Part shown: in pieces, positions 57,801-62,778 of the stretch | Position numbering within the stretch: the stretch's first letter is position 1 | Layout of the letters: each line of letters opens with the position of its first letter | NCBI GenBank assembly: GCA_029204225.1 | Contig: MU833007.1 | Location: 1-62,778, forward strand | Reading direction: 5' to 3' | DNA length: 62,778 bases | Source: Diphasiastrum complanatum | Lineage: Eukaryota; Streptophyta; Lycopodiopsida; Lycopodiales; Lycopodiaceae | Notes under the pieces: generated by a model | What the model saw: the letters and a program-made list of their open reading frames with translations, nothing else | Databases searched by the model: none | What the model was told of the DNA's origin: nothing | Translations under genes and position numbers: made by a program

Positions 57801-60800
57801 TTGAGATTTTGGCATTGTTGCCAATGCATTGCACTTTGTAACCATAGCATTCAACTTATATAGACTACAAATCTACCACGCCATCAAGAATCATCTTGAA
57901 ACCCTGTTTCACATCCTTGATCTGGCATTTTTTATTGTTAAATTCTACTTTCAACTTATAATCGGGTCATTGTAACATCAGATAAAAGAATTTTCTGTAG
58001 GCAGGAACATGCAAGACATTTTCAATTACCTTCAATTGCCCTTTAGGAAATTGAATAGGTATTGCACCAATTTCATAGATTTGGCACACATCACATTTGC
58101 CTGCGTAACTCTATCTCCAACATTGTTAGCTCTAGCTTCTTGAACCAAGATGTTGCTTGTCATATGTCTTGTTGCTGCTGAATCCACCAACCAATGTGTG
58201 TTATCAACAGAATCTTGTGATGCCAATGCTATTGCAAATGCCATACTTTGATCTCCATTGTTACTATCAAGATCTTCTTCAGCAAAGTTAGTCAACTACT
58301 TCACCTTGTCCGTCTTGATATTAGTCCTCTTCTTGCGACAATCTTTGGCCCGATGTCCAGGCTTCTACAATAAAAGTACTCACCTTTCTTCTTCTTGTCT
58401 GATGAGGATCCTTGATCATCATCATGCACATGGATTTCTTTGGGAATTTTTTGAGGCATTTTACTCCAATCCAATGGTGAGGATAATCCAAGAGTGCACA
58501 TTCCTTCTACCATAGCCTTTGAACCTTCAAGAAAGGAATCAAACGGCTTGGGCACCGAAACTTTCTAGTTGTAGAAAGTGTATTCACTTCAAAACACTAT
58601 GTTTTAGCCCTTCTCAATGCACAAGACCTGCTCCTCTTCTTCTTCTCTCTCCTCTTTGAGAAATGGCTATGGTTGAAGCTTCCTAGGGTTTGAAAAACCT
58701 CAATCTTCAATTCACTCCACCTCCTTTATTACTTTGCGGCTGCCCACGGCCATTTGCAGGCATCTCCACACTTTTACAGATCCAAAAACGTCCTTACATA
58801 GAGAAAGATCCATGCTTTTCGTTTCCAAAAACCTAGCTCATAAAAAAGAGAAGCTATGGCTTATTTTGAGACTAATTCCAGCTTGCTCTTTGAGAATTAA
58901 ATTACCACAAGCATGTTGGCTGTGTAGCGACCTTTCCCATCTACTTCCAACAATATTCAATCAACCATTCATTGAGAATTGATTAAGTTTCAAGCAAAAC
59001 CATTAACTATCAAAAAATTGACTTTTTCTTCAATTTTCAGCCCTTTGAGCCCTTTTTACTCGAGTCTTGGGCAAAATTGGCCGTGTTTGATGCAATAGGA
59101 ACTTTGTTTTGCTTGGGAGCTTTCTTTTGAATCTTTTTGAGCTTTCTAAGATAATTGGCAAAATCATCAACAAAATGCTATATAAGACCTAGCATGAAGA
59201 ATAGTGCTATAAATGACAAGGGCTACTGCTTGTCATGTTCTAGGATCTCCCTATGGACAACATCTACAAGCACACCATTCAGCCTTTTGGTATCAATGCC
59301 AAATCAGACAAACCTTAACAAGATAGAAACTCACTTCTTCTGCTAAAAAACCGTCAAATCACTTTATCACAATTGGCACATGAAAAGTTAGCGTCTGTGT
59401 ACGTGGCCACCTCTCTAAAGGCTCCTAATGACCAAAAATTTACTTTTCTTGTCTCTCTCATATTTCCTGCCATGACAAATTTCTGCTTGAAATGTTAACT
59501 TTAACCTGTGTAAGTACAGACAACACGCTACCCATTCCAGCTTCTTCCTGCCCTGGAAATTATGTGATACCAAGCTATGACAACATTAAGACGTTATAGC
59601 CCAACGGAAAATGACAAGTAAAAACCCTAACCTTGCAGGAGTTTATAGTATAGTAGCTAAGTTTACTTCAGAGATCCCACTCACGCTCCCATTTTTTTCC
59701 AGCTCCTTTGTGTCTTGAATGACCGTATAATTTTGAAAATAATTGAGAGAAATATGGAAACTTTGGAGATAAATAAAAATTATAACCCTATAATGAAGAT
59801 GAGAAGAACTTTTCATATAAATTGTCAGGTGATCCTGGTCAAACTACAAGTGATATAGATGAATTCTAGTTTAGGCTCCAAAATTGAAGTCAAAGTGAAT
59901 ATTTCAAGGAAAAAGTCCAGTCACGCCTGTGAGAATTCTCTATTCTTGGAAATGAATGCCAGCTAAAGCTGGAATTTCTCAATTTCACGAGTCTTTGGCT
60001 GCAATTTTATACCACGCTGATTGCTTTAAGGGAAATAGCCAACTTTGGTTTAAAACTATATCAATAATTTACTCTAGGATATATTTCTGATTGACGCTTG
60101 GATCCACACCACCATACTTGATGACGCTATGTAGGATTATTTGTGAGTGAAAAAGAACTCAATCTCATTGATGAAAAACAGCAGAAATGTTACGTTGTAA
60201 CATGTCCAGAATAGAATGGACATCGAGAACTCATGGTGAATGGATACATCTTCATGTATGTGCATTTCCTATGACTAACAGCTTCCTTCAAAACTTGGCT
60301 ATAATGTATGATGATTTCAGTCCTAAGGAAACTAGAAGCTTTGAACAGCCAATTGTAGGCTAGGTCCATAGTGCAACCGGGCAAAATGAAAAGTTCGAGA
60401 TAGTTAACCCTGGAAAAGAAAAAGTTCTTAGTGCCGATTCGAATCTTCCACAACCCAAACATAGCACACACATGAAAACAAATCCTAATTATTACTTTCT
60501 TGAAGCTCTGCTCTGCATACCTGTTTTTTCTATTGTCAAACTGATGAGTATATACATTTTGGTGGTTCAGACTTTAATACCTTGTGTGCTAACAGCACCA
60601 TGAGCCCACAATAAGAAGCATTGCGGTTTGTCAATTGTCAGATTATGGTGACGGGAAATTGTAGTCTACATGTGAATGGCTACTTTATCAATTTTAAAAC
60701 AAATACTAGGACAAACCCAAAAGTTTTCCTCAATTTTTTGTACTACAATGGCAATCCATTCTTTGTGGAAAGGTCCTGTCAAAAACATGTATCTTCTTGC

Positions 60801-61390
60801 TAAACCATGATGTTCTATAACTAGAAACTTTGCATGATCTTCATGCCCTTCGAGATTATTAGAAATTTTTCTGGTATTGCAAATCATATTTATTCTAGAG
60901 AATGAGGCCTAGAACTTATTTGCTGCACTTTTTGCACTAACTGGGTAGTCAAATTTATAGTCAACTTTACATACATAAAGTGGAACTACTGTTGATAAGC
61001 CTTTCAAAATGACCCGAACCAAGTAGTGAAGGCTTCTGGAGAGACTGTTCTGGTATATTTTTCTTGCAGAGGTAAGAGGATGCTAGATGAAGACAATCCT
61101 TTCAGACCGACGTTGCTATGTTCTTGGGATTCATGTAATTTGGACCGAAGCAGGAACCTAAGCGCTCTTTGTACGTGTGTATATTTCCCTTATTCTCGTA
61201 CCTAATTCTTTTTTCTCTGCTACAGATGGCCGTAATTGCCAGAAGTTGTGTAGAAGAAAAGGCCATGTCGCGACCAGATATGAAAAGCATAGTCTTTAGT
61301 CTGTCTAAGATATTGCAATCTTCTGTTGAGTATGAAGCCGCCATGGCAGGTGACAGTCAAGTATTCAGTGGCATATCTCACGGTCGATAG
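24270..61390 (+). CDS. LYK: LysM-domain receptor-like kinase, CERK1/LYK type
   Basis: Eleven exons (24270-24873, 25154-25216, 26754-27035, 27334-27479, 27763-27852, 33128-33233, 33814-33965, 43929-44026, 44322-44475, 46880-46978, 61226-61390) add to 1959 nt, or 652 residues and stop. All phases agree, and the size is close to CERK1 (about 617). Order: signal peptide, three LysM repeats with CVC and CGC pairs, Pro/Ser linker, one membrane span, then Ser/Thr kinase. The kinase has GQGGYG, VAIK, a Glu in helix [12 protein letters not shown] and APE, so it should be catalytically competent. Members of this family bind chitin or lipochitooligosaccharide at the plasma membrane and signal in immunity or symbiosis; which ligand applies here cannot be read from sequence. 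The gene spans 37 kb because introns 5, 7 and 10 are 5.3, 10.0 and 14.2 kb, the last two carrying retrotransposons. Confidence 0.88.
25154..25216 (+). CDS. LYK: LYK exon 2: juxtamembrane Pro/Ser linker
   Basis: The 21 codons lie between tccaag and the donor gtaagg, phase 1 on both sides, giving [20 protein letters not shown]. Such a short Pro/Ser stretch between LysM3 and the membrane span is usual in this family. Confidence 0.8.
25662..25772 (+). repeat. Tandem duplication in LYK intron 2
   Basis: TATGCAAGTCATA...CTTTTTCTTGCATGCAT occurs twice, about 60 bases apart. Confidence 0.6.
26754..27035 (+). CDS. LYK: LYK exon 3: transmembrane segment and juxtamembrane region
   Basis: After tgtgtgcag it reads [15 protein letters not shown], then [20 protein letters not shown] (membrane span) followed by KRR. 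The donor is uncertain. CCAG|gttctt at 27035 keeps phase 1 and gives the summed open frame, whereas the stronger-looking AAT|gtaagc at 26989 would end in phase 0 and break the frame to exon 4. Confidence 0.75.
27334..27479 (+). CDS. LYK: LYK exon 4: start of kinase, glycine loop
   Basis: Encodes [19 protein letters not shown], then [20 protein letters not shown] with the nucleotide-binding loop. The acceptor is tag at 27331-27333. A cag three bases on would drop one residue. The donor is CAG|gtaaag. Confidence 0.85.
27763..27852 (+). CDS. LYK: LYK exon 5: VAIK lysine and helix C
   Basis: Thirty codons, phase 0, between gtttcag and gtatgt: [20 protein letters not shown] and [10 protein letters not shown]. 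The invariant Lys and the helix-C Glu are both present. Confidence 0.9.
28190..28580 (+). repeat. Diffuse low-order repeats in LYK intron 5
   Basis: Variants of ATGGGATTTGA and GGATTTTG(A/T) with nearby TCCCTTCCCA recur many times. No fixed period was found. Confidence 0.4.
29535..29705 (-). repeat. Dispersed repeat, copy B (inverted relative to 250-435)
   Basis: The reverse complement carries CCCTCCTTG, CCCTCATTGG, GGAGCACGGGGC and TTGGACCAA in the same order as copy A. It lies in LYK intron 5. Confidence 0.6.
30780..31125 (-). mobile_element. Ty3/gypsy 3' pol fragment (decayed)
   Basis: On the minus strand, [20 protein letters not shown], then [20 protein letters not shown] and about 20 more residues. 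This resembles the VHPVFHVS...L region and the start of a chromodomain. No other part of the element was recognised. Confidence 0.55.
31130..33120. other. Rest of LYK intron 5, nothing recognised
   Basis: AT-rich. A 29-base tandem duplication (TGATCTAGTGTTGTCAAAA type) lies at about 31422-31477. No coding region is supported. Confidence 0.35.
33128..33233 (+). CDS. LYK: LYK exon 6: kinase hinge
   Basis: After tttatag: [20 protein letters not shown], then [15 protein letters not shown], ending in phase 1 before gtacca. It lies 5.3 kb after exon 5. Confidence 0.9.
33814..33965 (+). CDS. LYK: LYK exon 7: catalytic loop
   Basis: Between ttgcag and gttggt: [40 protein letters not shown] and [11 protein letters not shown]. 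It carries HRD and the following Lys and Asn of an active kinase. Confidence 0.92.
34150..34540 (+). mobile_element. Ty1/copia reverse transcriptase/RNase H fragment
   Basis: [20 protein letters not shown] then [20 protein letters not shown], followed with frameshifts by a [15 protein letters not shown]-like and a [13 protein letters not shown]-like piece. These are the standard C-terminal copia motifs. It lies in LYK intron 7. Confidence 0.75.
34819..34890 (+). repeat. Short repeat, also present at 41560-41632
   Basis: CTCCCTATGAGTCACCT(A/G)CTAGCAC and CATCATGAGTTTT are shared with the sequence just right of the chromovirus insertion. Confidence 0.6.
34995..35195 (-). mobile_element. Ty1/copia RNase H C-terminal fragment, minus strand
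   Basis: On the minus strand [20 protein letters not shown], then [20 protein letters not shown]. This is the conserved copia 'CDNQSA..L..NPVFH.RTKHI' stretch. The opposite fragment at 34150-34540 is on the plus strand, so two elements or an inversion are involved. Confidence 0.75.
35196..35245 (+). repeat. Target-side repeat, left of chromovirus 1
   Basis: TGTCATGCCCACGTATTGAC to CGTAAGGAGG resembles 41695-41744 almost base for base. The chromovirus sits right after GGAGG. Confidence 0.75.
35246..35603 (+). repeat. 5' LTR of chromovirus 1
   Basis: Starts TG and ends CA. It contains an 11-bp-stem inverted repeat (GTCGGCCACGT...ACGTGGCCGAC) around 35450-35478 and a TATA-like CTATATC near 35531. 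Confidence 0.93.
35605..35618 (+). other. Primer binding site, tRNA-iMet type, chromovirus 1
   Basis: TGGTATCAGAGCCA lies one base after the LTR. It is the standard complement to the 3' end of plant initiator methionine tRNA. Confidence 0.9.
35619..36406 (+). other. Leader of chromovirus 1 with repeated CAGCG motif
   Basis: The 788-base untranslated leader repeatedly carries CAGCGAG, TCGCTG and CCAGCGCTG at spacings of tens of bases. The last about 250 bases match copy 2 closely. The earlier part does not align simply. Confidence 0.6.
36407..41185 (+). CDS. Chromovirus 1 gag-pol polyprotein (1592 residues)
   Basis: A single intact frame. Domains by approximate residue: acidic coiled N-terminus 1-95; capsid-type gag 130-260; zinc knuckle 345-358 ([14 protein letters not shown]); protease 425-500 with VDDGATHNF; reverse transcriptase 640-800 with FLDD at about 778; RNase H 920-1055 starting [11 protein letters not shown]. 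An acidic Ser-rich linker follows at 1085-1130, then the integrase H2C2 (about 1178-1210), the D,D,E core (about 1240, 1302 and 1338, [10 protein letters not shown]) and a chromodomain 1538-1582 (EYLVKW...ATWE). It makes virus-like particles, copies its RNA and inserts it; the chromodomain would steer insertion to chromatin marks. No stop or frameshift is seen, so the copy may be autonomous. gag and pol are fused in one frame, with no shift site. Confidence 0.95.
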   Translation: MTTPQGPDQPQERGFDELETEALAYRKGKEPMEVEEQEQFAEELDELVTKEQFLQLVTEVDELKLALANFKSSVDDSFAELKNLILSSAKGSLPSTSQLSPSPLPSVSGETLRSHPSVFKDLKPPTFNGEEKDRNADILQTFLSKWKNIHALKQTPDHLQAIEASLSLGPMAYKWWLNLQETGQTPRSWKAFEEAFLREFLPENELDRAWEAWERTVMDKSLIQYISQYREAILKIKNMDDYQKIKGFVRGLKDEYKVEVQRNSPTTLEQALRYAQIYDDSVGRKRARQQPLSEQLPQKDFQFKKKFLKRKKEDKFKGEAPQKRPSLIQPLKPDDFEKAKQERLCFVCMGKGHTVRQCPMGPFTKKDKKQVHLVQTVCFPSNSAASEIKVYHEDHEHCCQLTSAMLARPFSFGPHDLVRMHGKVGNQSVRVMVDDGATHNFINHTLVKKLKLPEVPSQHRYIVSLAKGEDKKIWETMVSKLNLGIQGYQDEINFQIMHLDRTDIVLGRDWLYSLGPSLHRNYQENTLSFQYKGREIQLHGEHDVPNSPMVCSSELCQLIGDEDHQVFLCDFQFIPEVSISSSIQQKISKLETLLSKFKDVFPEDLPHGLPPSREVDHVINLVPGTAPVSKPPYRVSRTEDEEITRQLTDYLGKGQIQTSSSPWASPVLLVKKKEGSMRLCVDYRALNKVTIKNKYPMPRADELFDQLDGAKFFSKIDLRSGYHQVRIKSEDVSKTAFRTRHGHYEFKVMPFGLTNAPATFMTLMNSVLRPYLGKFVVVFLDDILVYSKTRKEHLKHLRKVFRLLRKHKLYAKQSKCEFFVEEVAYLGHIISSDGIKMDPNKVKAILSWLRPQNILELQIFLGLAGYYRRFVKEYAQIAVPMTNLLKGKGKEFIWESAQQESFDTLKTALATAPVLKVVDPNQPFVVETDASDFAVGAVLTQGGRPVAFESKKLEPAQTRYSAYEKELFSIVHALKTWRHYLYGANFEVLTDHESLRYLCNQPELRGRKARWAELMQEFDMSIRYRRGKFNTVADALSRMPMINELSFTQIRNELLESLRGKCQHDAFFSIIWNSVQNRQLQTPEPVPGAGASSSKNTAASVEDDDESEYTSSDDVEDSEPVLPKQTPVVEGQLTQGFKWKQYSIQDEYLLYRDRVCNPNSEDYRQQVLYECHDNPSAGHPGIQKTYELLRRQFFWPSMKRDVHQYVTSCQKCQVNKAERLKAGGLLHPLEIPAGKWESISMDFIVGLPKTQKGNDAIWVTVDRLTKMAHFIPTKTTVRAPELARLFVDGLFKLYGLPSGIVSDRDSKFTGNFWKAVFHHLHTKLNMSTTDHPQTDGQTERVNQVLEDMLRAYVSKRQTNWEEYLSILEFAYNSTKHSATGYSPFMLMYGFQPRSPTAVGFKQEKVEAARNFLEDLNQMIEHAKRSIRQSQDRARHYADPHRRDVQFSTGERVYLRVPVDSKTLKSGVCAKLSPRYCGPFTISRRLGEVTYELELPHSSKVFPVFHVSQLRKALTRSDNLVGDSVLVLPLDPQQPPHEPEEILDSRETQTRHTLYREYLVKWNDQLVENATWERGSVLRKIFPDFVLEDQDGS
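41184..41196 (+). other. Polypurine tract, chromovirus 1
   Basis: AAGGGGGAGGGAG directly precedes the 3' LTR and overlaps the end of gag-pol by two bases (41184-41185). Confidence 0.85.
41197..41554 (+). repeat. 3' LTR of chromovirus 1
   Basis: Near-identical to 35246-35603, with three differences counted by eye: one in AACACA(G/A)CC, one in GGCCC(A/C)CAG and one in AGTG(T/C)TTGCC. Confidence 0.93.
41642..41827. repeat. Inverted repeat (fold-back), arms of about 53 bp around an 80-bp loop
   Basis: Arm 41642-41694 (CCATTGATTATGACTTTGAT...) is complementary, with a few mismatches, to arm 41775-41827 (...AAAGTCATAGTTAATGGT). The loop starts TGTCATGCCCACAT, the same text as 35196. Confidence 0.75.
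41840..43920. other. Rest of LYK intron 7, little recognised
   Basis: AT-rich. A possible copia reverse-transcriptase scrap at about 43155-43240 ([12 protein letters not shown]...DEVDLV) is too weak to call as an element. No other coding signal was seen. Confidence 0.3.
43929..44026 (+). CDS. LYK: LYK exon 8: DFG and activation segment
   Basis: After catgcag: [20 protein letters not shown], then [13 protein letters not shown], ending in phase 2 before gtaagc. It is separated from exon 7 by 10 kb that holds an intact chromovirus. Confidence 0.92.
44322..44475 (+). CDS. LYK: LYK exon 9: kinase C-lobe
   Basis: Completes the APE glutamate codon, then [20 protein letters not shown] and [10 protein letters not shown]. 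The donor is TTG|gtaaag, phase 0. Confidence 0.9.
44476..46150. other. LYK intron 9, nothing recognised
   Basis: AT-rich, pyrimidine-rich in places, with no supported coding region or element. Confidence 0.35.
46155..46270 (+). repeat. Tandem duplication, 58-bp unit
   Basis: GATATCAATGTGGTTACTTT and the following sequence at 46155-46212 is repeated at 46213-46270 with about two mismatches. It lies in LYK intron 9. Confidence 0.9.
46880..46978 (+). CDS. LYK: LYK exon 10: kinase C-lobe
   Basis: Between atgttgcag and gtaaga: [20 protein letters not shown] then [13 protein letters not shown], phase 0. It matches the 'DPRL...YP...V' region of family kinases. Confidence 0.88.
47513..47870 (+). 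repeat. 5' LTR of chromovirus 2
   Basis: Same ends as copy 1. The palindrome's G-box-like CCACGTGG is changed to CCATGTGG here. Confidence 0.93.
47872..47885 (+). other. Primer binding site, chromovirus 2
   Basis: TGGTATCAGAGCCA, identical to copy 1, one base after the LTR. Confidence 0.9.
47886..48667 (+). other. Leader of chromovirus 2 with CAGCG motif array
   Basis: CCAGCGCTG occurs at least three times (near 47976, 48068 and 48157) and CCAGCGAG at least three times (near 48248, 48341 and 48435). It matches the copy 1 leader well only at its end. Confidence 0.6.
48668..53411 (+). pseudogene. Chromovirus 2 gag-pol, broken
   Basis: Compared with copy 1, this gag-pol has a 1-bp deletion at about 49452 that ends gag early and a 1-bp deletion in an A run at about 51525 between reverse transcriptase and RNase H. 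It also has a nonsense TAG at 52941-52943 after integrase, a TGG-to-TGA stop at 53364-53366 and another 1-bp deletion at about 53376 in the chromodomain. In-frame changes are +9 bp near 49770 (an extra KDK-type unit), -3 bp near 51147 (losing the YLGH motif) and -18 bp near 52085 between RNase H and integrase. Remaining open pieces lie at 48668-49591, 49510-51582, 51612-52943 and 52983-53366. Otherwise the sequence is very close to copy 1. It cannot make a full polyprotein. Confidence 0.93.
53443..53800 (+). repeat. 3' LTR of chromovirus 2
   Basis: Same ends as the other LTRs. The inverted repeat is damaged by GGCCGAC to GGCAGAC. It follows the polypurine tract AAGGGGGAGGGAG at 53430-53442. 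Confidence 0.92.
53806..54637. other. LYK intron 10 segment, nothing recognised
   Basis: AT-rich sequence between chromovirus 2 and the copia LTR. No coding region or repeat was recognised. Confidence 0.35.
54638..55734 (+). mobile_element. Long LTR of a Ty1/copia element (left end tentative)
   Basis: The right end is firm: CTTGACA is followed directly by a tRNA-iMet primer site. The left end is set at a TGTAGCAGC start about 1.1 kb upstream and was not confirmed by a second LTR. It contains a 78-bp tandem duplication and several (A)CACGTGTC/ACATGTGTC blocks. Confidence 0.55.
54887..55021 (+). repeat. 78-bp tandem duplication within the copia LTR
   Basis: GACACGTGTCATATGCTCAT...GGGACACTTGGTCC...GAGTGACACATGTCA at 54887 recurs at 54965 with small changes. 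Both copies carry ACACGT/ACATGT palindromes. Confidence 0.8.
55735..55748 (+). other. Primer binding site, tRNA-iMet type, copia element
   Basis: TGGTATCAGAGCTC immediately follows CTTGACA. It is the same initiator-tRNA complement used by the chromoviruses. Confidence 0.8.
56208..56350 (+). repeat. Array of CCGAAACGCC-like motifs in the copia leader
   Basis: CCGAAATG, CCAAAACGCC, CCGAAACGCC, CTCGAAACGCC, CCCAAAACGG and CCCGAAACGC recur every 15-30 bases. Confidence 0.65.
56914..57420 (+). pseudogene. Copia gag, N-terminal part (UBN2-type), broken
   Basis: Starts [20 protein letters not shown] with [20 protein letters not shown], the typical start of copia gag. A TAG stop lies at 57106-57108, and the frame then continues with [10 protein letters not shown]...[12 protein letters not shown] frameshift near 57205 leads to [20 protein letters not shown] and [14 protein letters not shown]. 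The homology stops abruptly at about 57420. Confidence 0.8.
57420..58560 (-). mobile_element. Ty1/copia gag-protease-integrase fragment, opposite orientation
   Basis: On the minus strand from 58560 down: gag zinc-knuckle-like text ([18 protein letters not shown], broken), then protease ([17 protein letters not shown], about 58215-58140), then pre-integrase text near 57850-57780. Next come [20 protein letters not shown] and [12 protein letters not shown] (57740-57610) and integrase start text ([12 protein letters not shown]-like, about 57560). The fragment ends where the plus-strand gag ends. Confidence 0.75.
58561..61225. other. End of LYK intron 10, nothing recognised
   Basis: AT-rich. Short open frames at 58734-58982 and 60190-60471 show no family features. 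No RNA gene was recognised. Confidence 0.35.
61226..61390 (+). CDS. LYK: LYK exon 11: kinase end and stop
   Basis: After gctacag: [20 protein letters not shown] (conserved RP[DS]M), then [10 protein letters not shown], with TAG at 61388-61390. It is separated from exon 10 by 14.2 kb. Confidence 0.9.
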   Translation: MAVIARSCVEEKAMSRPDMKSIVFSLSKILQSSVEYEAAMAGDSQVFSGISHGR

Positions 61391-62227
61391 AGTTGTTCTA
61401 AAGTTTCCTGGAGCCCACCTCTAATAGTTGGTGAGAAAAGCTTTGCAACTAATCAATTTGAAGAAGCAAAGCGAAGCTCATTTGATGGCTCATGTGCTCT
61501 TCAACAGTTCAACTTACCGCGTGTACTAAAACTTGGAAAATCCAAATGATTTATGTAGAATTAATCATAGCACAAGTTGACAAGGCTACTAGCTCGCCCC
61601 AGTACGCACGACTTCCAGGCATTAAAAAAAGCGTTCTAGTAACAAGCTTATATTGGTACTGTTGCGTTCCTTGGAACACCATTGTACCATTCGGCATTTT
61701 GTTTCCTTGCAGCAGCTCAATCAAGAACAGTTTAGTCTTTCAGATATACATACAACACGAAAAAAAAAAAGCGAATTGCGCTTCTGCCAGTCATTGTCTT
61801 GAATAACGGAGCCCCTGTTTGAATATGGGGTATCAGAAGTAGTAGCACGGGGCAGATCCATCGATACATCGATTTGAGCATAATTCTTTTTTTCTGTCTG
61901 TCTGTCATACTAAAATATATGAAGATGGTTTCATATCTATCAAAGCTCGTATGGAGAAATTATGATATAAATGGAACTGGGTTTGGTTGCATCTGGTTTG
62001 GATGTGTTTGTGTGTGTTTTTTATGGTATGCTGTCTACAAATGTTGTTTCTTTTTCTTCTTCCCTTTCTGTCTGGATCTAGAGATACCGTTCTATGCATG
62101 CTGCAGTTGCAAAAAGGATTGGAAATGTGTTGCTAACAATTCTTATGTAACAATTCATATTGTGAGGTTCAATGTCTTATGGGCAACTCTGTATTCACAT
62201 ACTCCAACAAACTCATAATTTCTTGAG
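61391..62227. other. 3' flank and likely 3' untranslated region of LYK
   Basis: Follows the stop codon directly. No second gene was recognised and the polyadenylation site was not assigned. Confidence 0.3.
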
Positions 62228-62415
62228 GACAGGCAAGCTTTGCAAGATTTAGTCATCTTCAAGAACATAAACAATTCTTCGTGGCAATCCTTTACATGTA
62301 GGATAAGGTCATGGGATAAGATCATCAAGACAGGCAAGCTTTGCAAGATTTAGTCATCTTCAAGAACATAAACAATTCTTTACATATAGGATAAGGTCAT
62401 GGGATAAGAAGATCA
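62228..62415 (+). repeat. Tandem duplication, period 101 bp
   Basis: GACAGGCAAGCTTTGCAAGA and the following sequence at 62228 recurs at 62329. The second copy lacks about 14 bases (TCGTGGCAATCC region). Confidence 0.9.
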
Positions 62416-62778
62416 GGTGTTTTTGATTCTTAGTATTTTTGTCAAACATACCATTTTCAAAAATTTACCGTGTGTACAAGATCAAAAAAGAAGAAAAAAA
62501 AATTATTCCATAGAAAAGTGATTCACTTGACATACAAGCATACCAACCAACTTTTGAGCTTGTGGTCTTTTTGCATTTTAGTTAGCTCATGGGCTTCTTA
62601 TGTGTAATGCCACCCACACTCATGAGACTATGTAATGAACTAAAAGAGTTTTTGTATATGTATTAAGATCATACCAAACATTGACATTCGTATTAGAAGG
62701 ACCCTTGTCATAGTACATGGTATAAATGAGCTTCTCATTGCAAGTGGTGCTGATCCTTTTATAAAGTTTATTAGAATT

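Noticed and set aside
1-62778. tRNA, rRNA, CRISPR or bacterial operon features
   Set aside because: None was seen. Gene structure is eukaryotic throughout, and the CT, GA and minisatellite repeats lack the spacer pattern of CRISPR arrays.

Overview
The window is plant nuclear DNA. Genes are split by GT-AG introns, some over 10 kb, and most of the space between and within genes is decayed LTR retrotransposons, one LINE, microsatellites and minisatellites. A LysM receptor kinase with large, transposon-filled introns points to a land plant with an expanded genome. A fern-like genome would fit, but no marker here fixes the lineage. Splice sites and repeat boundaries were placed by eye from translations and GT/AG signals. 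No alignment or database search was run.

Left part (about 0.6-12 kb, + strand): a multi-exon gene for a long coiled-coil protein of about 760 residues with a basic tail. I do not recognise its family. Its introns hold a minus-strand Ty1/copia remnant (2.7-5.6 kb), a CT tract, and the 3' end of a Ty3/gypsy element with its LTR (8.9-10.0 kb).

Middle (12-23 kb): intergenic repeat ground. It holds a copia fragment, a CpG-rich palindromic island near 13.1 kb, a gypsy integrase fragment between two direct repeats (14.2-14.8 kb), a degenerate LINE with a (CT)46 tract (about 14.9-19.6 kb), a G-quadruplex-like run and two minisatellites.

Right part (24.2-61.4 kb, + strand): one LysM-domain receptor-like kinase of the CERK1/LYK type, modelled in 11 exons. 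The exon lengths add up to an open frame of 652 codons plus stop, with consistent splice phases. It has a signal peptide, a three-LysM ectodomain with CxC pairs, a membrane span, and a kinase that keeps the glycine loop, VAIK, HRD, DFG and APE motifs. It would act at the plasma membrane in chitin or lipochitooligosaccharide perception.

Three of its introns are inflated. Intron 5 is 5.3 kb. Intron 7 (10 kb) carries copia fragments and an apparently intact chromovirus (35246-41554; 358-bp LTRs, tRNA-iMet primer site, target duplication GGAGG, one 1592-codon gag-pol frame with a C-terminal chromodomain). Intron 10 (14.2 kb) carries a second, mutated copy of the same family (47513-53800, target duplication CTATG), plus a copia LTR, leader and gag piece and an oppositely oriented copia piece. 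Both chromovirus copies lie in the same orientation as the receptor gene.
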